This document shows, piece after piece, positions 27,654 through 36,752 of a stretch of 64,000 nucleotides of DNA (positions are counted from its first letter, which is position 1; every line of letters begins with the position of its first letter). The notes below the pieces were generated by a model. That model did not search any database and had not been told where the DNA came from. It saw only the letters and a list, made by a program, of their open reading frames with translations. The stretch is from Tellurirhabdus bombi. Lineage in GTDB: Bacteria; Bacteroidota; Bacteroidia; Cytophagales; Spirosomataceae. Location: contig NZ_CP090557.1 of assembly GCF_021484805.1 (NCBI RefSeq), positions 1,934,001-1,998,000 on the forward strand, read 5' to 3'. A program made the position numbers and the translations under genes.

Positions 27654-28586
27654 ATGTCATTTGACATTCCGATTCTTTTCATTCTGTTTAACCGACCCCA
27701 GCACAGCAGACAGGTGTTTTCTCGCATACGGCAGGCGCAACCTGCTGAGTTGTTTGTTGCCATTGATGGTGCTCGCCCCAACCACCCAACCGATGCCGAA
27801 CGCACTCGGGAGTGTCGGGCTTTGCTGGACGAAATTGACTGGCCCTGTACGGTTCATCAATTAATCCGGACTGAAAATCTTGGTTGTAGACGGGCAGTTA
27901 GCTCCGCCATAACGTGGTTTTTTGAGCAGGTAGAGATGGGCATTATTCTGGAAGATGACTGTGTTCCTGATCCTACTTTTTTTTCGTATTGTCGGGAGGT
28001 ACTACTGCGCTATGCACATGAGTCGTCGTTGATGCATGTTGGAGGCGTTAATTTTCAGAAGGGGCGCTGGCACGGCGATGGATCGTACTACTTTTCGAAA
28101 GTTTGCCATATTTGGGGCTGGGCTACCTGGCGGCGTGCCTGGAAGCGTTATGATGAGTCGATGGCGAGTTATCCTGTTTTCAAAGAACAAAACCGCATTG
28201 CCGATGTTTTTGACGATCCGCGGGTGCAGCAGTTCTGGATGGATGGTTTTGAAAGTGTTTATAATGGAACAAATGATACCTGGGATTACCAGTGGTGCTA
28301 TGCCATCTGGACCAATAATGGGATCTGTAGCTTACCCAACACAAACCTGATTTCAAATATTGGCTTTGACGGAGAGGCAACGCATACGAAATTTTACGAC
28401 CGTAGCGTGGCGTCCCATCCGCTCAATTCCCTGACCGAGTTTCGGCATCCGACCTTTTTTATTGAAAGCAAAGCGGCTTCGACTTATTCGCTTCAAAATT
28501 CTTTTCGAAAACGTTATTGGTTGTCTAATAAAATAAATGGCTTGAAAAGGCGCCTGAACTACAAAAATTGGAATCGTTCTGTATGA
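27654..28586 (+). CDS. GT-A fold glycosyltransferase-like protein (HlpA-like)
   Basis: 310 residues from the ATG at 27654; a GTG at 27624 would overlap the previous gene. It begins IPILFILFNRPQHSRQVF. LFVAIDGARP gives the nucleotide-sugar site and MGIILEDDCVPDP a DxD-like motif (EDD). Later sequence WGWATWRRAWKRYD is typical of nucleotide-diphospho-sugar transferases once called HlpA-like. It likely transfers one sugar in repeat-unit assembly. Its stop overlaps the next start by ATGA, so translation is probably coupled. Confidence 0.85.
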   Translation: MSFDIPILFILFNRPQHSRQVFSRIRQAQPAELFVAIDGARPNHPTDAERTRECRALLDEIDWPCTVHQLIRTENLGCRRAVSSAITWFFEQVEMGIILEDDCVPDPTFFSYCREVLLRYAHESSLMHVGGVNFQKGRWHGDGSYYFSKVCHIWGWATWRRAWKRYDESMASYPVFKEQNRIADVFDDPRVQQFWMDGFESVYNGTNDTWDYQWCYAIWTNNGICSLPNTNLISNIGFDGEATHTKFYDRSVASHPLNSLTEFRHPTFFIESKAASTYSLQNSFRKRYWLSNKINGLKRRLNYKNWNRSV

Positions 28587-29695
28587 CTGTTTTATTCGAC
28601 CACCAGACATTTTCCTTGCAGGAATACGGCGGCATTTCCCGCTATATCTGTGAGTTGATGACTGGTATTGAGCAGTTTGAGCAGCAGCAGGCGCAGTTGT
28701 CGTTGCGGTGGTCAAATAATGTGCATTTAACGACTTCGGGATTTCCGGTAAAGCCGTTTTTTCAGGCGACCAACGTTTACAAGAAGCGATCATTACTTTA
28801 CCAGTTAAACAAGAAATTTTGCCAGTTCGATATTCCCCGGCAAGCCTTCGATGTTTTTCACGCTACTTACTACGATCCGTATTTTTTGCCTTTGCTTGGC
28901 TCGCGTCCCTCGGTGGTGACGATGCACGACCTGATTCATGAACGATTTGGCAGCCGCTTCAACCACCTGGCCAATGATCAGATTGTAGTCAAATGGCGCC
29001 AGCAGCTTATTAGCCGGGTTTCCCGGTTTATCGCCGTTTCGGAAAGCACCCGGAATGATCTGATGGAGTATCTCAATATTCCCGCCGAACGCATTCAGGT
29101 CATCCATCATGGTGCTCCTCAAATTGGGCAATTCGCCATAAAGCCACGCCCAGTCGTTGGTCCGCAGGCCAAGGATTATCTGTTATTTGTTGGAAATCGG
29201 TTCTCCTATAAAAATTTTAAGCCGTTTTTGCAGGCAGTAGCGCCTTTACTGAGTCGCCATTGCCTGCACTTGATTTGCGCTGGTGGAGGCGCCTTTTCCA
29301 GGGAAGAAATCAGGATGCTGGCAGATTTGCGGTTGACCGAACGGGTTTCTCAGGTTCCAATTAATGATTTGGTACTAAGCAGTTTATACCGCTACGCCCG
29401 TGCTTTTGTTTTTCCGTCTTTGTACGAAGGGTTTGGGTTGCCCATTCTGGAGGCTTTTGGCTGCGAGTGTCCGTGTGCTGTCAGCGAAACCAGTTCCTTG
29501 CCGGAAGTAGCTGGCTCGGCGGCGGTTTATTTTAATCCCGAAGATCAGGAATCAATGACGCATTCGGTCGAAAGGCTGGTGCTGGACGATTCGCTGCGTA
29601 ACGAGTTGGTGGCGAAAGGAAATCAGCAGCTTCTGCGTTTTTCCTGGAAAGAAACCGCGCAGAAAACTACTGATTTGTACCGATCTTTGTCTTAA
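28583..29695 (+). CDS. glycosyltransferase family 4 (GT-B fold)
   Basis: 370 residues from the ATG overlapping the preceding stop. Markers are YGGISRYICEL near the N-terminus, VVTMHDLIHERF, FIAVSESTRNDL, and the donor-site motif with its spaced Glu residues in FPSLYEGFGLPILEAFGC. Retaining transferases of this group use mannose, glucose or similar nucleotide sugars. The sugar and linkage are not predictable. Confidence 0.93.
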   Translation: MTVLFDHQTFSLQEYGGISRYICELMTGIEQFEQQQAQLSLRWSNNVHLTTSGFPVKPFFQATNVYKKRSLLYQLNKKFCQFDIPRQAFDVFHATYYDPYFLPLLGSRPSVVTMHDLIHERFGSRFNHLANDQIVVKWRQQLISRVSRFIAVSESTRNDLMEYLNIPAERIQVIHHGAPQIGQFAIKPRPVVGPQAKDYLLFVGNRFSYKNFKPFLQAVAPLLSRHCLHLICAGGGAFSREEIRMLADLRLTERVSQVPINDLVLSSLYRYARAFVFPSLYEGFGLPILEAFGCECPCAVSETSSLPEVAGSAAVYFNPEDQESMTHSVERLVLDDSLRNELVAKGNQQLLRFSWKETAQKTTDLYRSLS

Positions 29696-29705
29696 GCCTC
29701 TGCGT

Positions 29706-30431
29706 ATGACTCCCAAAATTTCGATTATAACCGTTACCTATAATGCCCGCGCTACGCTCGAAGCCACGCTAAAAAGTGTCTTTGACCAGCCATTTACGGA
29801 TTATGAATACATCCTTATCGATGGAAAAAGTACGGATGGGACACTAGAATTGATTCAACAGTACGCGGATCGGTTTTCATACTGGGTTAGTGAACCAGAT
29901 AAGGGCATTTATGAGGCGATGAACAAAGGAATCGACCACGCTCGCGGCGAATGGCTTTATTTTCTGGGTGCCGACGATCAGTTGCTTCCGGGCGTATTGG
30001 CCGAGGTAGCACCTGCGTTGGCCGAGTCACCGGATGTGCTGTATGGGGATGTTAAATTTACGGACCATTCGTACTACCACTCAAAATTTAGCTGGAAAAC
30101 AGCCTTGAATAATACGGTGCATCACCAGGGGACGTTTTATAAACAGACACTTTTCCGTCAATTTCGCTACGATACGGCTCTGAAGATCATGTCTGATTAC
30201 GAATTGAATTTAATGATCTATCGGAATCCACAGTTCGTTCGGAAGCGGTTTGAGCAGGCAGTGGCTTTGTGCGCGCCCAATGGTGCCAGTGCTGACCCCA
30301 CTCTGTCTTTGAAAGAATTGAATCAACTACGGTCACGGCACTTTCCGGTTGGTATTCGTCATTTGTTAGCAGGTCTAACCACCGTGAAATATTTTTTGCA
30401 TTATGACCTATTACGAAAAATACAGCGCTAG
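29706..30431 (+). CDS. glycosyltransferase family 2
   Basis: 241-residue inverting GT-A enzyme. It starts KISIITVTYNARATLEATL, has the nucleotide site LIDGKSTDGT and the DxD-like motif FLGADDQLLPG near residues 93-100. It closely resembles the reverse-strand enzyme at 36753 in motif wording, so the two may be related transferases. Its last 29 bases overlap the start of the polymerase gene in another frame. Confidence 0.93.
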   Translation: MTPKISIITVTYNARATLEATLKSVFDQPFTDYEYILIDGKSTDGTLELIQQYADRFSYWVSEPDKGIYEAMNKGIDHARGEWLYFLGADDQLLPGVLAEVAPALAESPDVLYGDVKFTDHSYYHSKFSWKTALNNTVHHQGTFYKQTLFRQFRYDTALKIMSDYELNLMIYRNPQFVRKRFEQAVALCAPNGASADPTLSLKELNQLRSRHFPVGIRHLLAGLTTVKYFLHYDLLRKIQR

Positions 30432-31668
30432 TCTGCTCTTCATAACGCTTATTATCGTAGCGGGCGGATTGATTTTTGCGTTTCGTCGGAAGATTAGTTC
30501 ATTGATCGATCCGTTGTTATTGAACATGATCTGGTGCGCCAGTTGCGTGTCTATTTTGGTGGGGTATGCCGCCAAATACGGCATTAATGGGACATGGAGT
30601 TTGTTTATGGGGACCTTTATTGTTTATGTCCCATTTTTGTATGCTTTTCTAAAACCGCCTCAAGCCCCCAAAGAGCAGCCCAAAATCAGCGAATCAGAAG
30701 ATCGGCTAACGCTGAAGTTGTACCTGGTCAGTTTGGTGTTAGCCTTGTATAGCTCCTGGGATTTTATCCTGTACGCGCTCCGAAGCAGCCCTGTAGAGTG
30801 GGTTTTGTACCGATTTGTTCAATTAGGTGCGCGTAATCCGTTGCAATTCATCGCTAAATTAGGCGCTTATCCTTTTTTCTACTTTTTTTCCTTTTGGCTC
30901 ATTCAACAGCAACACGCCAAAAAGAATCTCATCAGGTTGATTCTGTTCTTTGTCTTGTTTCTGGACTTGCTGACGGCGGGGCGTTCGCAGTTGATCAACG
31001 TCATAACGGCTTACGGCTTGTTTTTGTACAAATCCCCGCCGGTTGCAAAACCGCAGTACCTACGGAAAATCAACATCTACGGCGCGTTGGGAATTTTTAT
31101 CAGTATGGTCTGGGCAGTGTTGATTGCGTCGCTCTATAATACAGGAATGACTCTGGAAGACGGATTATTGGCGATGGTCAACCGCATTGTGGCCGCCGGA
31201 GATGGCCTAGAAATGTACCTGGTCAACCAGGCGGATCGCTACATAAACACGGGGATTGTTGAATACACCAAATCAGCTTTCGGAATTTTTATCAGTAATA
31301 TCTTTAAAATACCAACCAAAAGTCTGGGCTGGCAGCTGTTTGAGCTGGAATCAGGTCTGGACTCGGCCATTTCGCTGGGACCAAATTTTATTCTGCCTTT
31401 GCAGGTGGTTATGTTTGGGGGGCTGTTTTTAATTCCATACACCATATTTATGGCTTATCTGACTGCTAAACTGCGTGGTTTTTCGTTCAGCGGAATTGCC
31501 GGAAAAGGGCTTAGCTACGGTCTGGCTTATTACTGCTTCATCCCGAGCCTGGACATGGAATTTGGCACGATGACTTACATCAGTCTTCTCTTTGTGTATT
31601 TCGTTTTTTTATTTCCGCTAGCCAAGTTTCGCCTGAAACTTCCCCGAATTCGGTTGCGCTGGAGTTAA
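30403..31668 (+). CDS. Wzy-like O-antigen/capsule polymerase
   Basis: Polytopic protein of 421 residues with about ten to twelve hydrophobic segments and a larger extracytoplasmic loop in the last third (about 245-330). It has no strong sequence motif, as usual for Wzy proteins. Position between transferases and flippases supports repeat-unit polymerisation. RSQLINVITAYG in the middle is similar to oligosaccharide repeat-unit polymerases. The stop codon directly abuts the convergent stop of the methyltransferase gene. Confidence 0.8.
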   Translation: MTYYEKYSASLLFITLIIVAGGLIFAFRRKISSLIDPLLLNMIWCASCVSILVGYAAKYGINGTWSLFMGTFIVYVPFLYAFLKPPQAPKEQPKISESEDRLTLKLYLVSLVLALYSSWDFILYALRSSPVEWVLYRFVQLGARNPLQFIAKLGAYPFFYFFSFWLIQQQHAKKNLIRLILFFVLFLDLLTAGRSQLINVITAYGLFLYKSPPVAKPQYLRKINIYGALGIFISMVWAVLIASLYNTGMTLEDGLLAMVNRIVAAGDGLEMYLVNQADRYINTGIVEYTKSAFGIFISNIFKIPTKSLGWQLFELESGLDSAISLGPNFILPLQVVMFGGLFLIPYTIFMAYLTAKLRGFSFSGIAGKGLSYGLAYYCFIPSLDMEFGTMTYISLLFVYFVFLFPLAKFRLKLPRIRLRWS

Positions 31669-32382
31669 CTACTTGTTTTCAATCAGTGACGTTCTGATTA
31701 CTGCCGGAATCATCGTTCCAAACACGTCCATGTCTTCCCGATACTCAAGCAAAACCCGGCTAACTTCCAGGTTGAAAGGAGGCTGCTCGATATAAAGGCC
31801 TGAATTTTTATACAGCCGAACATTGGGTCCCTGTTGTTTATCCAAATTGGGGATTGCTTTTTCGCCCACGGTCACGTGCTCCGTAATGATTACGTAGCGG
31901 TACGGCTTTAATTTTTTCAGAATGGTAAGTACCTGCTCATTAGTCAGGTGTTGCAAAACCTGCCGGATGCTCACGGCTTCTGCCGGAGGAAGCGTGTCCG
32001 TGATGGCATTCAGGTGCCTAAAGCGGGTATGATCATTGGCATAATGCTGGTTGTGATGATCAACCAATTCCTGCACAACATCCCCGCCGGTATAATCGAT
32101 GGACACTTGATTCACCACCTCCCGCATCACCCGGAAATCGCCGCAGCCGATGTCCAGTAACGATTGCACCTTGTTCTGCCGAAGGAAGTCGGTCAAAACA
32201 TTTATGTACTGATGCACGTTTGGATTTGTGGTTCCTGGTCCAGAATTAAACTCACCATTTTCGCCGCCCCAGTAGTTTTCCTTATAAATAAGCGTAAAAA
32301 CTTCCTGCGTATTAAGGTTACGAAAGCGGGCCATGTTCTTATAATAGCGCAGCCGGTCCCGGAGATTATCGAAAAATGACAT
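31669..32382 (-). CDS. class I SAM-dependent methyltransferase
   Basis: About 237 residues from the ATG at 32382; an earlier in-frame TTG is less likely. The SAM-binding motif I is SLLDIGCGDFRVM, followed by DYTGGDVVQELVDHH and a post-motif AVSIRQVLQHL. It runs opposite to the surrounding polysaccharide genes and has its own promoter-like element. Probably a sugar or glycan-end methyltransferase, but the substrate is not shown. Confidence 0.85.
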   Translation of the reverse strand: MSFFDNLRDRLRYYKNMARFRNLNTQEVFTLIYKENYWGGENGEFNSGPGTTNPNVHQYINVLTDFLRQNKVQSLLDIGCGDFRVMREVVNQVSIDYTGGDVVQELVDHHNQHYANDHTRFRHLNAITDTLPPAEAVSIRQVLQHLTNEQVLTILKKLKPYRYVIITEHVTVGEKAIPNLDKQQGPNVRLYKNSGLYIEQPPFNLEVSRVLLEYREDMDVFGTMIPAVIRTSLIENK

Positions 32383-32681
32383 GAAGAGCTTGGAGGATAT
32401 TACCGGTAACAAAAATACAGTTTTATTGGCGCCAGATTCAGGTACAAATGAATAAAACTGGTAATCAGCTTAGTTAAATGCGCGAATGCAGGGACCCGCA
32501 GCTTATCTGCCGACGATCAGTACATGTTATAAAGTTGCAAGCTATTTCGTAATATTGTTGCTTCGTACGACCGGAATTTGTGTAGCCATCGGTTTGACCA
32601 CGTACTACAATTTATACTGCTGCACAGGTCCATACGAATACGTCCTCGCATAAAAAGGCGTGCCTAGATTTACCCGGAATA
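32383..32681. other. noncoding gap between two blocks of the capsule locus
   Basis: About 300 bases between divergent genes. Apart from a minus-strand -7 element at 32410-32417, I see no gene, RNA or strong repeat. No exact TANNTTTG faces the flippase at 32682. Confidence 0.5.
32410..32417 (-). promoter_or_regulatory. -7 element TATTTTTG
   Basis: Exact TANNTTTG match on the minus strand 27 bases before the methyltransferase ATG. Confidence 0.45.
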
Positions 32682-33992
32682 ATGTCGCTGTCAAAAAATA
32701 TAGTTGTATCATTTTTATACAAAGGGATTAACATAGCTACTCAGTTTCTACTGGTTAGAATAACATTATCTTACATAAGTACCACAGAATACGGTGTTTG
32801 GCTGACACTTAGCTCGTTCCTGACCTGGTTTGCCATTTTTGATTTCGGCTTTACCAATGGACTTCGTAATAAAGTCACGCTGGCCTACGCGGACGGAAAA
32901 CTGGAAAAAGCGCAACCGTATATCAGCACATCCTACGCTTTTTTGTTTCTAGTTATCAGCGTAATGCTGCTCTTATTTGGCATTTCAACGGTTTTTGTCA
33001 ACTGGCAGCAACTCTTCAACGCACCGAATGAACTGGCGGCCACACTGCCTTTGATACTGATTATTGCCTTTGCGCTGTTTTGCCTGCGTCTGCTCCTGAA
33101 TCTAATTTCTGCGATACTACTCGCGGTTCATCAGGCTGGTCAGGTAGAACTTATTAATACGGCTATTCAGGTGGCTACGCTGGTCGGTTTGATGCTTTGG
33201 GCCAATACGTCGGACGTTGCTTTGTTTGAGGTTGCGGTGGTTTATAGCCTCATGCCCGTAGTCGTGCTTTTTCTGGCGTCACTGATTTTTTTTGGTAACG
33301 CTTACAAAGCCATCCGGCCTACAATTAGCAGCATACAATGGTCGCTTTTTGGGGAGTTAGGCGTGGTAGGAGGGAAGTTTTTTGGGTTACAACTGGTTAG
33401 TCTGGTCTTGTTTTCATCGCAGAATTTTATCATTTCTCATCTTTTCAATCCGGCTGAAGTTACCCCATTTAACCTCGTTTACCGGTATTTCAGTGTCATT
33501 CCCATTGTGTTTAATGTGTTGCTGGTACCCCACTGGTCTGCCATCACCGAAGCTTACTACAAGCATAATTTTGAGTGGCTGCAACAAACGTTGAAGCGGC
33601 TGTTGTTTTTCTGGAGTCTTTTTGCGCTGCTTTCGTTGAGTATGTTTTTGATTGCGCCCTGGGTATACGATCTTTGGCTTGGCCCCGGTCACGTACCGAT
33701 CCCGTCTGTTTTGACCATCGTGTTGAGCATTAGCACAATTGTTACTGCCTGGGGGAATCTGTTTTCGTTATTGTTAAATGCAATGGGTGCCATTACGATT
33801 TCGCTGATAACCGCCTTTGTGATTGTCTTTATAAGCGTTCCGCTGGCCAGCTATCTATCGACGTTCCCCCAGCTAGGGGTTTCTGGAGTTCCCCTGGGTT
33901 TCACGATTTGCTTATTGCCGGGGGCCATTCTTCAGCCTTACCAATGTTATAAATTGCTTGCACGACGTGCGGCAGGTATCTGGACTAAATAA
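32682..33992 (+). CDS. Wzx-type polysaccharide flippase (second copy)
   Basis: 436 residues with about 12 membrane segments and the MOP superfamily start (NIVVSFLYKGINIATQFLLV, then STTEYGVWLTL and FDFGFTNGLRNKV). It differs clearly from the flippase at 25541. It starts a new block with the aminotransferase, GNAT and a GT4 gene. It may serve a second polymer or a different repeat unit. Confidence 0.92.
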   Translation: MSLSKNIVVSFLYKGINIATQFLLVRITLSYISTTEYGVWLTLSSFLTWFAIFDFGFTNGLRNKVTLAYADGKLEKAQPYISTSYAFLFLVISVMLLLFGISTVFVNWQQLFNAPNELAATLPLILIIAFALFCLRLLLNLISAILLAVHQAGQVELINTAIQVATLVGLMLWANTSDVALFEVAVVYSLMPVVVLFLASLIFFGNAYKAIRPTISSIQWSLFGELGVVGGKFFGLQLVSLVLFSSQNFIISHLFNPAEVTPFNLVYRYFSVIPIVFNVLLVPHWSAITEAYYKHNFEWLQQTLKRLLFFWSLFALLSLSMFLIAPWVYDLWLGPGHVPIPSVLTIVLSISTIVTAWGNLFSLLLNAMGAITISLITAFVIVFISVPLASYLSTFPQLGVSGVPLGFTICLLPGAILQPYQCYKLLARRAAGIWTK

Positions 33993-34012
33993 GTAATTAA
34001 CCACACAAGTCA

Positions 34013-35113
34013 ATGGCAATCAGAAACATTCCTGTTTACCAGCCCTCTCTGACGGGAAATGAAAAAAAGTATGTGATCGACTGCTTGGATTCAACCTGGA
34101 TCTCATCAAAGGGGAAATACATCAACGAATTTGAACATAAATTTGCTAACTACCTGGGGGCTCATAACGCCGTTACAGTATCCAACGGTACGGTAGCGTT
34201 GCATTTAGCGATGGTCGCTCTGGGAATTGGCCCCGAAGATGAAGTAATCGTTCCTACACTGACTTACATTGCTTCCGTCAATGCCATTGTATACGAAGGC
34301 GCAACGCCCGTCTTTGTTGACTCCGAAGCCGATAGCTGGCAAATGGACCCGGAGGATGTTATTCGTAAAATAACACCAAAGACCAAAGCCATTTTGTGCG
34401 TTCACCTTTACGGACATCCCTGCGATATGGATCGGTTAACGGCCATTGCCAATGAGCACGGTCTTTTTCTGATCGAGGATTGTGCCGAAGCTATTGGTAC
34501 GCAATACAAAGGGCGTTTGGTTGGTTCGTTTGGTGATATTGCTACGTTTAGTTTTTATGGCAACAAAACCATCACAACCGGAGAAGGTGGGATGGTCGTC
34601 ACGAATAACGAAACCCTTCACGATCGTTGCCTGCATTTTCGCGGACAGGGATTGGCTAAATACCGGCAATATTGGCATGATGTCATTGGGTATAACTACC
34701 GGATGACCAACATCTGCGCGGCCATTGGCTTGGCTCAATTGGAGCAACTGGATCATTTTTTAAGCCAGAAACAGCAAATCGCTGCCTGGTATGCCGAGGG
34801 GCTGGAAGGAACCAGTTACGAAACCCACCGGGCCATTGGCGACGTAGTGCATTCCTACTGGATGTGCTCGATTCTGGTCAAGCGTTCCGAGGATCGGGAT
34901 GGACTCCGCGACCATCTCCAGGAGCATGGCATTGAAACACGCCCTTTGTTTTATCCGGTTCATACGATGCCCATGTATTCGCATAAATACGCTCGGCATA
35001 AAACGGCGGAAGATCTGGGATGGCGCGGCATGAACGTTCCAAGTTATCCGGGTTTGAGCCGGGAAGAGGTGCAGTATATTACCGATACCATTAAGTCATA
35101 CCCGATCCAATGA
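34013..35113 (+). CDS. DegT/DnrJ/EryC1 family sugar aminotransferase
   Basis: 366-residue PLP enzyme that aminates a keto-sugar nucleotide. The PLP lysine is Lys185 in FYGNKTITTGEGGM, and family motifs include SNGTVALHLA, PTLTYIASVNAI and IEDCAEAIG. The start (IPVYQPSLTGNEKKYV, then WISSKGKY) resembles GDP-perosamine and related 4-amino-sugar synthases. The downstream GNAT gene overlaps by ATGA and would N-acetylate the product. No sugar-nucleotide dehydratase is in the window, so the precursor must come from elsewhere. Confidence 0.93.
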   Translation: MAIRNIPVYQPSLTGNEKKYVIDCLDSTWISSKGKYINEFEHKFANYLGAHNAVTVSNGTVALHLAMVALGIGPEDEVIVPTLTYIASVNAIVYEGATPVFVDSEADSWQMDPEDVIRKITPKTKAILCVHLYGHPCDMDRLTAIANEHGLFLIEDCAEAIGTQYKGRLVGSFGDIATFSFYGNKTITTGEGGMVVTNNETLHDRCLHFRGQGLAKYRQYWHDVIGYNYRMTNICAAIGLAQLEQLDHFLSQKQQIAAWYAEGLEGTSYETHRAIGDVVHSYWMCSILVKRSEDRDGLRDHLQEHGIETRPLFYPVHTMPMYSHKYARHKTAEDLGWRGMNVPSYPGLSREEVQYITDTIKSYPIQ

Positions 35114-35532
35114 TTTTTGAGGTCATACAAGCGGGTAACCTTCACCTGGTTCGCGATTTTATGGATCGGTTGGGGGAGGATGGCCAACGTTCCTTTCGTT
35201 ATTTTCAAAAGCGGCCTGTCGAAGTCGTGCTGACGCATTTGCTCTGTGCTGTAGGCACCCGCGAGGGCCAGCCCGTGGCTTATGGGCATCTTGACAAAGA
35301 AGGCGAAACCACGTGGTTAGGCATTGCCGTGGCGGCTGACGCGCGGGGCCAGCGGCTAGGCCAGCAGATGATAACTTATCTGCTGGAGGAAGCGCGGCGA
35401 CTGGAACAGAAAACCATTTTTCTGACGGTTGACCGGGACAATCAGGCGGCTATTGCTTTGTATGAAAAAATAGGTTTTGTCCAGATTGGACAGGCTGAAA
35501 GCTATTTTAAGTATCAGTTTACGCTCGTATGA
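35110..35532 (+). CDS. GNAT family N-acetyltransferase
   Basis: 140 residues with the acetyl-CoA site around VAADARGQRLGQQMITYLLEE (R/Q-x-x-G-x-G/A type) and the C-terminal NQAAIALYEKIGF motif. It is translationally coupled on both sides (ATGA overlaps) to the aminotransferase and a GT4 gene. This suggests it acetylates the amino group made by the aminotransferase. That role is inferred from position. Confidence 0.9.
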   Translation: MIFEVIQAGNLHLVRDFMDRLGEDGQRSFRYFQKRPVEVVLTHLLCAVGTREGQPVAYGHLDKEGETTWLGIAVAADARGQRLGQQMITYLLEEARRLEQKTIFLTVDRDNQAAIALYEKIGFVQIGQAESYFKYQFTLV

Positions 35533-36731
35533 ATATTTTATACGTCATTCCTGATCTGGCGCAGAGCGGGGGCGGAATTCGGCAATATGCTTGCGCACTG
35601 CTCCGTATTTTGGCTCAGGATACGGCAAACCGCTATTTTGTGCTGCACAATGAAAATGACGAATTAGTGCTCTCGACCATTCAGGCCAGTTCAAACCTGG
35701 AACTGATTCCCGTTCCTATCGGGCGGGAGCGGTCTTACGAAAAACTGATTACCAAGGCAGCCAAGGCGGTTAATATGTTGCTAAAGTCCCGGGCGGTTCC
35801 TGTCTGGACATATCTCGAGCGCCTGCGCAGTCGCTACGGGATTCAGGTCATGTATTGCCCGTACCCCTATATATTCCATACCAAAGTACAGACGGTAGTT
35901 ACCCTGCACGATGTTCAGGAACTGCATTTTCCCGCTTTTTTCCCGCCTGCTGTTCGGGCGGAGCGGGCCGTGTACTACATGAATGTTACCGAGCTATCGA
36001 CCCAACTGGTTGTTAGCTACCAGCACGTAAAAAAAGACCTGATTGAATGTTTTGGCCGCACGCCCGACAATGTGCAGGTTTGCTTACTGGACATGCAAAA
36101 TCTGTGGTTCGAAAAGTTTTTAACCCAAAAAGCGGACCCCTCGCCTAAGTCGGACTTACCTACTCTGCCAGAGAAATTTGTTTTTTATCCCGCCGCCACC
36201 TGGATGCACAAAAACCACATAGGTCTGTTGGAAAGTGTGGCGTACTTGCGCGATCAGTACAATATTCGCATTTCGTTGGTATCAACGGGGCATCAAACCG
36301 AGCATTTCGGCCAGATTCAGCAACGCATTCGGGAGCTGAATCTGGAAAACCAGGTTTTTTTCCTGGGAATCGTGAGCGATGCGGCCTTATTCGAACTCTA
36401 TCAGAAGACGCACGCCGTTGTTGTGCCGACGCTTTATGAAGCGGGGAGTTTTCCGTTGATGGAAAGCATGCTGATGACCATTCCGGTTGTTTGCTCCAAT
36501 GTTACGTCACTGCCTGAAACGATAGGGGATAGCCGTTTTGTTTTTGATCCTAAAAATAAAGTGGATATGGCCGAAAAGCTGTTGCTGATTTTTCAGAATG
36601 AAGAATACCGGGAACAGAACCGGGCAAATAGCAGAAAGCAGGCCCATTACCTGAAGAATACAGGATCTTTACAAATCCTGCAAAAAATGTATCAACGCCT
36701 GGCGCAGAACCTACCAGTTGCCAAAAATTAA
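35529..36731 (+). CDS. glycosyltransferase family 4 (GT-B fold)
   Basis: 400 residues. The N-terminal domain opens NILYVIPDLAQSGGGIRQYA and has VVTLHDVQELHFPAFF. The C-terminal donor domain has FYPAATWMHKNH and VVPTLYEAGSFPLMESML, with spaced Glu residues of the GT4 donor site. It may add the acetamido sugar made by its two upstream neighbours. Its end faces the reverse-strand GT2 gene. Confidence 0.92.
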   Translation: MNILYVIPDLAQSGGGIRQYACALLRILAQDTANRYFVLHNENDELVLSTIQASSNLELIPVPIGRERSYEKLITKAAKAVNMLLKSRAVPVWTYLERLRSRYGIQVMYCPYPYIFHTKVQTVVTLHDVQELHFPAFFPPAVRAERAVYYMNVTELSTQLVVSYQHVKKDLIECFGRTPDNVQVCLLDMQNLWFEKFLTQKADPSPKSDLPTLPEKFVFYPAATWMHKNHIGLLESVAYLRDQYNIRISLVSTGHQTEHFGQIQQRIRELNLENQVFFLGIVSDAALFELYQKTHAVVVPTLYEAGSFPLMESMLMTIPVVCSNVTSLPETIGDSRFVFDPKNKVDMAEKLLLIFQNEEYREQNRANSRKQAHYLKNTGSLQILQKMYQRLAQNLPVAKN

Positions 36732-36752
36732 GCTAGCTTATCAAACGTCGAT

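Noticed and set aside
36729-36740. 12-base palindrome TAAGCTAGCTTA at the end of the GT4 gene
   Set aside because: It has no loop space or T-tract, overlaps the stop codon and is likely chance.
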